64,000 bases of DNA from Allobacillus halotolerans (lineage in GTDB: Bacteria > Bacillota > Bacilli > Bacillales > Alkalibacillaceae). The position numbers and the translations under genes were made by a program. The stretch's first letter is position 1. Each line of letters starts with the position of its first letter. This document shows positions 26,644 through 32,756 of this stretch, piece after piece. A model generated the notes under the pieces. The model was not told where the DNA came from and made no database searches. It worked only from the letters and a program-made list of their open reading frames with translations. Location: NCBI RefSeq assembly GCF_028743495.1, contig NZ_CP117968.1. One strand, given 5' to 3'.

Positions 26644-27363
26644 ATGCAGAAAAAGATATATATATTATTAGCTTTTGTATTATTTGTTTTATCGGCATGC
26701 AGTGCTAGTGCAGATGGGGAATTAATTCACGATGACATCCGCTCTGATACTGATCAACTTCTTAAAATCACTGAAAAAGCGAATGAAGAAAAAAGAGAAC
26801 TAGAAGTGAACGAGAGAAGTCTATTCGACGATTACAAATACAAATATTACGTCGGAAAGTTTTATGATGGTAATAGTAATAGTGAGTATGAAATGAATGA
26901 TTTAGAAAAGGAACTTGTACGTAGGGTTTCCAGCTTGGCATTATTTGTTAATCCAAGTGAAAGTTTATCCAGTGAGAAGAGCGGCTATGATGTTTTTAGA
27001 GAAAACGTAGATGAATTATTGGATGCAGAAGAAATTCCCGATGAGCTCGTTGACAAACATATGACCTATGAAAAACAGAATGGTGTTAATGAAACTTTTG
27101 TCGAGGATGCTAAAAAAGTTTTTAATTTCTTTGACGAAGCAGAAGGAACAATCACAGACACCTATGTAGTAGATTCTTTTTTGCAAAATTATACTTCAGA
27201 ACATTTAAAAGTTAATGATACTTATTATATGCACAATGAGCTGTCAGATGATATTCAGTTTTACATAGAAATGTTAAATGATCAAATGTGGGAAGAAAAT
27301 AGGTTGAATTTACATGATGTTGACGAATTGGAAAATTTGATTAAAAGAGCGGAAAGATATTAA
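26644..27363 (+). CDS. Putative lipoprotein of unknown function
   Basis: The 239-residue protein begins with a lipoprotein signal peptide (MQKKIYILLAFVLFVLSAC) with lipobox LSAC, cysteine at residue 19. The mature part is acidic and mostly helical (EKANEEKRELEVNERS, DLEKELVRRVSSLALF), with no family I recognise. GGGAGG precedes the ATG. It has its own promoter and terminator and is therefore monocistronic. The region is AT-richer than the flanking conserved genes and does not belong to the conserved gene order, so acquisition or rapid turnover is likely. Confidence 0.75.
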   Translation: MQKKIYILLAFVLFVLSACSASADGELIHDDIRSDTDQLLKITEKANEEKRELEVNERSLFDDYKYKYYVGKFYDGNSNSEYEMNDLEKELVRRVSSLALFVNPSESLSSEKSGYDVFRENVDELLDAEEIPDELVDKHMTYEKQNGVNETFVEDAKKVFNFFDEAEGTITDTYVVDSFLQNYTSEHLKVNDTYYMHNELSDDIQFYIEMLNDQMWEENRLNLHDVDELENLIKRAERY

Positions 27364-27388
27364 TGGAGCCAATTTAGGTTCCATTTTT
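27364..27388 (+). terminator. Short terminator after the 26644 lipoprotein gene
   Basis: TGGAGCC pairs with GGTTCCA (one G-U) around AATTTA, followed by TTTTTC. The rest of the 423-base gap to 27787 holds the dyad promoter described next and no gene. Confidence 0.7.
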
Positions 27389-27617
27389 CTTGTTGGTTTG
27401 TGGCCAATCTTACATTTCACCAAAACACTTTTGGTTACAAATCGACCATAAAAATATTTTTAGTCATCTTAATCTATTAAAAAGAGTCCAATGTCATCCA
27501 TTCACTTCGCATCCAATTTTTTGAACACGAGAGAATACACACTGCAATAATTTTATAGCAAAAGCTAAGACAGAGCGTGTAAATATTTGAAAATATTTTG
27601 TTACAAATAGCTCTTTT

Positions 27618-27642
27618 ATTATATTCTCAATTAGAATATAAT
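27618..27642. promoter_or_regulatory. Perfect 10-base inverted repeat covering a -10 box, upstream of the Ltp-repeat gene
   Basis: ATTATATTCT (27618-27627) and AGAATATAAT (27633-27642) are perfect inverted repeats with a 5-base spacer. The right arm contains TATAAT (27637-27642), a -10 element. The gene starts 145 bases further on, leaving a long leader. The geometry suggests an operator for a dimeric regulator; which one is unknown. Confidence 0.55.
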
Positions 27643-27786
27643 GTAAATGACATAGTGAATTCGGGAGGTGTGTTAGTTTTTATAAGAAACTTTGGATTGA
27701 TTTGAAACAAGGATGTAACTTGATTTAATAAATTAGTTGTTCTAAAAGAGTTATCTAGAGTTCTATACAAGAAGGAGAGGATAGTA

Positions 27787-28425
27787 ATGTCAGAAAAAAC
27801 TAAGAAACCTATATATAAAAAGTGGTGGGTATGGTTAATTGTAGTCGTCGTGCTTATTGGTATTGGAACATCAGGGGAAGAAAGTGAAACGGTCGACGAT
27901 ACGAACAGTGAGCAAGTTGAAGAAGTGGAAGCAGATAGTCAAAGTGAGGATAGCAGTCAAGAGGAAAGTGAGAATAATTCTTCAGAATCGGATGAGGAAG
28001 AGCCAGTAAAAGAAAATGAAAAAGAAGAGTCATCAGAGAATCATGAGCAAGAAGATTCAGCAGATAATCAAGAACAACAAGAAACAACGAATGATGATTC
28101 AGGCGAATCAAATGAATCAGAGGAAAAAAAGGATTTAACAATGGGTCAAAAAAATGCGATTCAGCAAGCTGAAAATTATTTGAGCATGATGGCCTTTTCT
28201 AAGTCAGGACTTATCGAGCAATTAGAATATGAAGGATACAGTACGGAAGATGCAGAGTTTGCGGTAGATAATATAACAGTAGATTGGCAAGAGCAGGCAA
28301 CTCTCAAGGCAAAAGATTATCTTGATAATATGTCTTTTTCAAGAAGTGGATTAATTGAGCAATTAATCTTCGAAGGTTTCAGCGAGGAACACGCTAATAA
28401 TGCAGCAGATGCAGTTGGATACTAA
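27787..28425 (+). CDS. Membrane-anchored protein with two Ltp (PF07553) repeats
   Basis: The 212-residue protein has a basic start, one transmembrane helix (WWVWLIVVVVLIGIG, about residues 13-27), a long very acidic Ser/Glu/Gln linker (about 30-118), and two similar repeats of about 46 residues: AENYLSMMAFSKSGLIEQLEY and AKDYLDNMSFSRSGLIEQLIF. These match the Ltp domain (host cell surface-exposed lipoprotein), named from the Streptococcus phage TP-J34 protein that blocks DNA injection by other phages. No lipobox cysteine is present here, so it would be held by the helix with the repeats outside. A phage-exclusion role is possible but not shown. Confidence 0.8.
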   Translation: MSEKTKKPIYKKWWVWLIVVVVLIGIGTSGEESETVDDTNSEQVEEVEADSQSEDSSQEESENNSSESDEEEPVKENEKEESSENHEQEDSADNQEQQETTNDDSGESNESEEKKDLTMGQKNAIQQAENYLSMMAFSKSGLIEQLEYEGYSTEDAEFAVDNITVDWQEQATLKAKDYLDNMSFSRSGLIEQLIFEGFSEEHANNAADAVGY

Positions 28426-28591
28426 TGTATAGCTAGCTGCTTGGCTGAGTGAGTAAGTATCTTACTATGTTTATGATTAAAACAGAAAGAAGCGAAATAA
28501 AAAGTATAAAAGTTCGCTTGAGTGATATCGGGCTTTAAATGATTATGAAGTTGTTTTTTACTAATACTTTTTTCATCAGCTTCGCTGGTTA

Positions 28592-28623
28592 AAATCCTGC
28601 CGAAATATTGGTGGGATTTTTTT
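28592..28623 (+). terminator. Terminator downstream of the Ltp-repeat gene
   Basis: AATCCTGCC pairs with GGTGGGATT (two G-U pairs) around GAAATATT, followed by TTTTTTT. The 160 bases between it and the gene hold nothing else that I can identify. Confidence 0.7.
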
Positions 28624-28782
28624 ATTGGTGAGTATGATGTTTACCCGATAACGGATGCCAATATCAATAGTTAACCTTATTAAGTTTTTTTCTTTAAATT
28701 TAATTGTAAGCGCATTCATTGACTGATAACTTCTTTTTACGAAAAAAATCATAGATCCCCCGTATTACAAAATTAAGTTTTG

Positions 28783-28791
28783 TGGTATACT
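28783..28791 (+). promoter_or_regulatory. Extended -10 promoter of the SOS polymerase cassette
   Basis: TGGTATACT is an extended -10 (TGnTATACT) immediately followed by a LexA box, so LexA would cover the start site. Confidence 0.65.
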
Positions 28792-28793
28792 AC

Positions 28794-28805
28794 GAACAGA
28801 CGTTC
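28794..28805. promoter_or_regulatory. LexA box 1 of the UvrX-type cassette
   Basis: GAACAGACGTTC is a perfect GAAC-N4-GTTC site, just downstream of the -10. Confidence 0.9.
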
Positions 28806-28808
28806 ACA

Positions 28809-28820
28809 AAACAAACGTTC
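28809..28820. promoter_or_regulatory. LexA box 2 (degenerate) of the UvrX-type cassette
   Basis: AAACAAACGTTC has one mismatch to GAAC-N4-GTTC and starts 15 bases after box 1, so two dimers could bind side by side. Confidence 0.6.
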
Positions 28821-28837
28821 TATTGGAGGGGTGGCTA

Positions 28838-29062
28838 ATGAATAACTTATTCAATCGTTCATTGAGAGAAAAAACAAAACTTGAAGTGATTTATATAAAG
28901 AAAAATGGCACGACTACCCAGCGTGTGGTTCGAGTGATTGCTGTTTCCGAGGATCATATCCTTGCTTATTGTTTTTATAAGCGTCAGGTGAGACGTTTTA
29001 ATCGAGAAAATATTTTAGCTGCACTGCCGGTAGGAACAAGAAAAGAGCAAATGGGGGCATAA
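28838..29062 (+). CDS. Small WYL-like protein, first gene of the SOS polymerase cassette
   Basis: The 74-residue basic protein resembles the short stand-alone WYL-type proteins of Firmicutes: LEVIYIKKNGTTTQRVVRV, then DHILAYCFYKRQVRRFNRENILAALPV, a small beta-barrel ending in the RxFxxxxILA ligand-binding edge. Such proteins are commonly found with YolD-like and Y-family polymerase genes; role unproven. ATG 28838 is six bases after GGAGGGG. It is followed by the YolD-like gene after three bases, and the promoter has two LexA boxes, so it should be induced by DNA damage. Confidence 0.75.
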   Translation: MNNLFNRSLREKTKLEVIYIKKNGTTTQRVVRVIAVSEDHILAYCFYKRQVRRFNRENILAALPVGTRKEQMGA

Positions 29063-29065
29063 TCG

Positions 29066-29389
29066 ATGCATAAGGACCGTGGAACGATGAAGTGGTCCTC
29101 GCTCATGCTGCCTGAGCATGTGGAAATTTTGCAAGAGTTATGGCAAGAGGACCGTTATGAAAAGAAACCGACTATTGATGAACAACAAATGGAATGGAAC
29201 GAACAATTGCTTCAAGAGGCTTATATAAATCAATCACTGATTCAAGTTACGCATTATAACGCAGGCACATATCACAAAGAGCGTTTGCGTGTAATGTATA
29301 TGGAACCAAGTACACGATCGATTCGTTTTACAGACCAACAAGATGATCGAAAATATATTTCGATTGAAAACATTTTACAGATTGAATAA
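29066..29389 (+). CDS. YolD-like protein (YqjX/YolD family)
   Basis: The 107-residue product has the YolD-like signature: DRGTMKWSSLMLPEHVEIL at the N terminus and a C-terminal half with two short strands ending in ISIENILQIE. Family members (YolD, YqjX) are encoded beside UvrX/YqjW polymerases and are thought to be their accessory factors, comparable to UmuD in position but unrelated in sequence. It lies between the WYL-like gene and the polymerase gene, 24 bases before the latter, within one SOS operon. Confidence 0.88.
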   Translation: MHKDRGTMKWSSLMLPEHVEILQELWQEDRYEKKPTIDEQQMEWNEQLLQEAYINQSLIQVTHYNAGTYHKERLRVMYMEPSTRSIRFTDQQDDRKYISIENILQIE

Positions 29390-29413
29390 CGATGCGTGGA
29401 AGGAGAAGACAGG

Positions 29414-30682
29414 ATGGAAGAAACAGTGGATTATTCAATCTATCCGAGACATGATGTGTTATGTATTGATATGAGGTCTTTTTACGCAAGTGTCGAGTGC
29501 ATCAAGCGTGGACTTGATCCACAAACGACGTTGCTTGCAGTGGTGGGAGATCCGAATCGAAGTGGAAGCATTGTGCTCGCCGCTTCTCCCGCCTTAAAGA
29601 AAAAATATGGCATCTCCAATGTCAGCCGTTATTTTGAGTTGCCGGATGAACCAGATATTTTAATTGCACCAGCACATATGGGAGATTATTTAAACGTTTC
29701 TGTGGAAATCACAAAAATGATCACCGACTTCGTTCCGAAAGAGTCCGTCCACGTTTATTCGGTGGATGAATTATGGGTGACCGTCGATGGATTGGAACGT
29801 TTATATGGATCGGTGTATGAAATCGCTGAACTCCTGCAACAAAATATCCGTGATCAATTTGGTATGGAGTGTGTTGTCGGGATCGGTGACAATAAATTCT
29901 TGGCAAAGGTCGTCATGGACATTCATGCCAAAAAAGCAGCCGACGGAATTGCCGAATGTCGGTACGAAGACGTCTCGCGATTGCTATGGCCAATTCCCAT
30001 CGAAAAGATTTGGGGCATCGGTTCGCGAATGATGCGCAACTTGAACCGAATGGGAATCGTTACACTTGGCCAATTGGCTCATACGCCACTGACTGCATTG
30101 AAAAAACGTTTTGGAATTATGGGCGAACAGCTTTATTGGCATGCGTGGGGTGTTGATTTAAGTCCGGTTACCGGCAACTTCACCAAAGACGAGCAAAAAG
30201 GCTACGGCCACGGAATGACGCTTTTAAGAGATTATGAAAAAAGTGAAATCTATGCTTGCTTACTTGATTTATGTGAAGAAGCATGCAGACGGGCGAGAAG
30301 AGATGAAAAAGAAGGGCGCACCGTACATCTGGGGATCGGCTATTCAACTGAAACAGGAGGCGGATTCAGTCGCTCGGTTTCACGGGATGTCGCCAGCAAT
30401 GAAACCTTAGATATTTATGAGATGTGTCTGCATTTATTCCATAAATTTTATGATGGAGAAAGTAAAATTCGTCGGGCATTTGTCACGCTAACCAACCTAA
30501 ATGATGAAGTAGGCACACAGCTCGATTTATTTGAAAATCAAGTGAAAAAAAGAAGTGTCGGGGAAGTCATGGACCACATTCGCGAAAAATATGGTTCAAC
30601 AGCCATTCTTCGGGCGAGCAGCTATACGACGGGGGGAATTGCTTTAGATCGAAGCAAGAAAATCGGTGGGCATTTTGCATAG
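29414..30682 (+). CDS. uvrX: Y-family DNA polymerase, UvrX/YqjW type
   Basis: A 422-residue translesion polymerase. The palm motif CIDMRSFYASVEC contains the first catalytic Asp at about residue 19; the second motif is YSVDELWVTVDG with Asp-Glu near 117-118. The HhH region IWGIGSRMMRNLNRMGI and the little-finger domain follow, and the C-terminal part contains QLDLFEN, a likely beta-clamp-binding peptide. Expected role is error-prone synthesis during SOS. ATG 29414 has AAGGAG eight bases upstream; an in-frame GTG at 29396 is not supported. The gene lies only 0.9 kb from lexA. Confidence 0.92.
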   Translation: MEETVDYSIYPRHDVLCIDMRSFYASVECIKRGLDPQTTLLAVVGDPNRSGSIVLAASPALKKKYGISNVSRYFELPDEPDILIAPAHMGDYLNVSVEITKMITDFVPKESVHVYSVDELWVTVDGLERLYGSVYEIAELLQQNIRDQFGMECVVGIGDNKFLAKVVMDIHAKKAADGIAECRYEDVSRLLWPIPIEKIWGIGSRMMRNLNRMGIVTLGQLAHTPLTALKKRFGIMGEQLYWHAWGVDLSPVTGNFTKDEQKGYGHGMTLLRDYEKSEIYACLLDLCEEACRRARRDEKEGRTVHLGIGYSTETGGGFSRSVSRDVASNETLDIYEMCLHLFHKFYDGESKIRRAFVTLTNLNDEVGTQLDLFENQVKKRSVGEVMDHIREKYGSTAILRASSYTTGGIALDRSKKIGGHFA

Positions 30683-30717
30683 AAGTGGTTAGAGAAGTAA
30701 CTAACTGCTTCTTTTTT
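30681..30717 (+). terminator. Terminator after the polymerase gene
   Basis: AGAAGTGGTTA pairs with TAACTGCTTCT (two G-U pairs), followed by TTTTTT; the stem begins within the stop codon. Confidence 0.85.
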
Positions 30718-30772
30718 GTTATGGCTAGAGCCGAGTGGGGTATAGATAAATAAAAAACATTCGGAGGTACCC

Positions 30773-31510
30773 ATGGACAAAGAAACGAAGCAAATTCGCC
30801 AAGAAGAAGTAGAATATCACCAACAATTTTATCAAGAACATGAATTATTTGAAGAGGGAACTTGGTTGGAGGAACCGATTCCTTCCGTCATGGATGCCTT
30901 TCAGCTCATTCGACAAAAACCAAATTTACGCATACTGGATTTAGGGTCTGGAGTCGGCCGGCATAGCATTCCAATCGCAAAAGATATCAAGAGCCGGGGC
31001 GGTATAATAGTTTGTGTCGACTTACTCGAGGAAGCTGTTGAAAACCTGAATCATTATGCGAAGGAATATGACGTTCAGCAAGTAGTTGAAGCTGTACAAT
31101 CCGATATAGGAGACTATCGAATGAAAGAAAATCAATTTGATTTTATTATCGCTGTATCCAGTTTGGAACATACAAGCTCAGAAACTGCATTTAGAGAAGT
31201 ACTAACGCGCATGGAAAGAGGGACGAAGCCAGGAGGCATCAACTGCATCATCATTAATGCAGAAGCATCTGATCAACAAGAAGAAAAGACGATGGAGATT
31301 GACAAGCCAACTGAGGAGTTGCTGTCAGAGTTGGATCTTCACTATAAGGGATGGGAAAAAATTAATCGTTTTATTGAACCTTTGGCGTTTCAAACCGTTC
31401 GTGGTGGTGAATCCATGTGGTTGTATGCTAGAGCAATAACTTATGTAGTCCGAAAAAACGAACAAAGTAACGGTTTTCAATCAGAAATGAAAATAGATCA
31501 AAATACGTGA
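30773..31510 (+). CDS. Class I SAM-dependent methyltransferase
   Basis: The 245-residue protein has SAM motif I at LRILDLGSGVGRHSIPIAK (about residues 54-72), an acidic residue after strand 2 (IVCVDLLEEAV), and motif IV FDFIIAVSSLEH. The layout resembles TehB/UbiE-like methyltransferases acting on small molecules, but the substrate cannot be read from sequence. The start has CGGAGGTACCC before the ATG. It lies alone between two terminators and converges on lexA, and has no obvious SOS box. Confidence 0.8.
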   Translation: MDKETKQIRQEEVEYHQQFYQEHELFEEGTWLEEPIPSVMDAFQLIRQKPNLRILDLGSGVGRHSIPIAKDIKSRGGIIVCVDLLEEAVENLNHYAKEYDVQQVVEAVQSDIGDYRMKENQFDFIIAVSSLEHTSSETAFREVLTRMERGTKPGGINCIIINAEASDQQEEKTMEIDKPTEELLSELDLHYKGWEKINRFIEPLAFQTVRGGESMWLYARAITYVVRKNEQSNGFQSEMKIDQNT

Positions 31511-31536
31511 ATTTGTGGTTAAATTCATGTGTTTTA
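31505..31536 (+). terminator. Terminator of the methyltransferase gene
   Basis: ACGTGAATTT pairs with AAATTCATGT around GTGGTT, followed by GTTTTATTT; the stem overlaps the stop codon. Confidence 0.7.
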
Positions 31537-31550
31537 TTTAGTTGAATGTC

Positions 31551-31588
31551 ATAAAAAACACCTGAACCGGTTGTCGATTCAAGTGTTT
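31551..31588 (-). terminator. Terminator of lexA
   Basis: Read on the minus strand, AAACACTTGAA pairs with TTCAGGTGTTT (one mismatch) and is followed by TTTTAT. It lies next to the oppositely directed methyltransferase terminator. Confidence 0.8.
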
Positions 31589-31594
31589 GGCGTA

Positions 31595-32215
31595 TTAATG
31601 AATATTTCTATACAGTCCGATCACTTTACCCAAAACGGTAACCTGATCCAAGATGATCGGTTCCATCGTTGGGTTTTCTGGCTCCAAACGGTAGTTGTTT
31701 TTATCTTTGAAAAACCGTTTAACAGTTGCTTCATTTTCTTCAGTCATCGCGACTACAATATCTCCGTTATCAGCGGTTGCTTGTTTCCGAACAATCACAA
31801 GATCTTCATTAAAAATCCCGGCCTCTATCATACTATCACCTTGAACGGTAAGGACGAATATGTTCTCTTCGGAAGCGGCAATCCCAGCTGGAAGAGGAAT
31901 ATATTCTTCAATGTTTTCGACGGCCGTTATTGGCTCACCGGCTGTTACTTTTCCGACTAAGGGTGCATAGATTGCTTCCCGTTCATGTACAGCATTTTCG
32001 TCTACATAGATGATTTCAATGGCGCGTGGCTTTGTCGGGTCGCGACGAATAAAGCCTTTGTCTTCTAGCCTGGATAGGTGACCATGGACGGTTGAGCTGG
32101 ATGCAAGCCCGACAGCTTTTCCAATTTCACGAACAGAAGGTGGATATCCTTTTGATTTTACTTCGCTTACTAAAAAGTCGAATATGTCCTTCTGACGTTT
32201 GGATAGTTTCTTCAT
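31595..32215 (-). CDS. lexA: SOS repressor LexA
   Basis: A 206-residue LexA. The winged helix-turn-helix (SVREIGKAVGLASSSTVHGH, about residues 27-46) precedes the self-cleavage site Ala92-Gly93 (VTAGEP), the nucleophile Ser128 (GDSM) and the general base Lys166 (ATVKRFF). RecA filaments trigger cleavage and release of SOS promoters. The start is ATG 32215, after AGGGGTGAAAG; a longer frame upstream lacks support. A LexA box overlaps its own -35, so it is autoregulated. In B. subtilis yneA and yneB lie on the other side; here ynzC does. Confidence 0.97.
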   Translation of the reverse strand: MKKLSKRQKDIFDFLVSEVKSKGYPPSVREIGKAVGLASSSTVHGHLSRLEDKGFIRRDPTKPRAIEIIYVDENAVHEREAIYAPLVGKVTAGEPITAVENIEEYIPLPAGIAASEENIFVLTVQGDSMIEAGIFNEDLVIVRKQATADNGDIVVAMTEENEATVKRFFKDKNNYRLEPENPTMEPIILDQVTVLGKVIGLYRNIH

Positions 32216-32252
32216 ACTTTCTTTCACCCCTACGTCTTTATTTACTATTTGT

Positions 32253-32281
32253 AGTATACCAATAAAGAGCCTGGATAGCAA
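32253..32281 (-). promoter_or_regulatory. lexA promoter
   Basis: On the minus strand, TTGCTA (32281-32276) and an extended -10 TGGTATACT (-10 at 32258-32253) are separated by 17 bases. Confidence 0.75.
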
Positions 32282-32291
32282 ACGTTCGTTC
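32280..32291. promoter_or_regulatory. LexA box between lexA and ynzC
   Basis: AAACGTTCGTTC (GAACGAACGTTT on the minus strand) has one mismatch to GAAC-N4-GTTC. It touches the lexA -35 on one side and the proposed ynzC -35 on the other. Confidence 0.8.
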
Positions 32292-32292
32292 G

Positions 32293-32320
32293 TTGTTTAT
32301 ACAGAATTCTTGTTTAAAAT
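32293..32320 (+). promoter_or_regulatory. Candidate ynzC promoter
   Basis: TTGTTT and TAAAAT are separated by 16 bases; the -35 starts one base after the LexA box. Confidence 0.5.
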
Positions 32321-32371
32321 CACAAAACCATTTAAAATACGGATAAATAGTTGAAAAAAGGAGTTTATTTC

Positions 32372-32602
32372 ATGCTTTCTAAAGATAAATTGAACCGCAT
32401 CAGTGAACTATCGAAGAAAAGTAAATCGGAAGGATTGTCTAAAAGCGAAAAAGAAGAACAGCGCGAATTGAGAGAAGAATATTTACAGGAATTTCGCGGA
32501 GCATTCAAAAATCATTTGAAATCCATTAAAGTAGTCGATCCAGAGGGTACCGATGTGACACCGGAGAAATTAAAAGAAGAAAAAAGACGTAAAGAACATT
32601 AA
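32372..32602 (+). CDS. ynzC: DUF896 protein, YnzC-like
   Basis: The 76-residue, highly charged helical protein matches YnzC (DUF896/UPF0291): ISELSKKSKSEGLSKSEKEE, then LREEYLQEFRGAFKNHLKSIK and VDPEGTDVTP. YnzC is a two-helix protein of unknown function, SOS-induced in B. subtilis as part of the yneA-yneB-ynzC operon. ATG 32372 is eight bases after AAAAAGGAG. Here it is alone after lexA with a LexA box upstream, so SOS control may be kept although yneA and yneB are absent. Confidence 0.92.
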   Translation: MLSKDKLNRISELSKKSKSEGLSKSEKEEQRELREEYLQEFRGAFKNHLKSIKVVDPEGTDVTPEKLKEEKRRKEH

Positions 32603-32604
32603 AC

Positions 32605-32634
32605 GTGCAAATCAGATTTGGTTTGCACCTTTTT
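32605..32634 (+). terminator. Terminator after ynzC
   Basis: GTGCAAA pairs with TTTGCAC, followed by CTTTTT. A perfect palindrome GACAAATTTGTC follows at 32640-32651, upstream of tkt. Confidence 0.75.
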
Positions 32635-32756
32635 AAAATGACAAATTTGTCGGAATTTCGAAAGAGTTTGTGTGACCTTTGAAATAACTTGTCAAATGAA
32701 CAAATTAATTATAGCATTGAGAATGGAATAAAGAAGTGAAGGGAGTCTTCTATAAG

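Noticed and set aside
27661..27705. Short upstream peptide (GTG start) in the leader of the Ltp-repeat gene after GGGAGG
   Set aside because: The spacing between GGGAGG and the GTG is only about one base and the peptide would have 11 residues; there is too little to support it.
26264..28837. Prophage remnant or defence island around the Ltp-repeat gene
   Set aside because: Only two unknown envelope genes are present; there is no integrase, no phage structural gene, no attachment-site repeat and no tRNA target.
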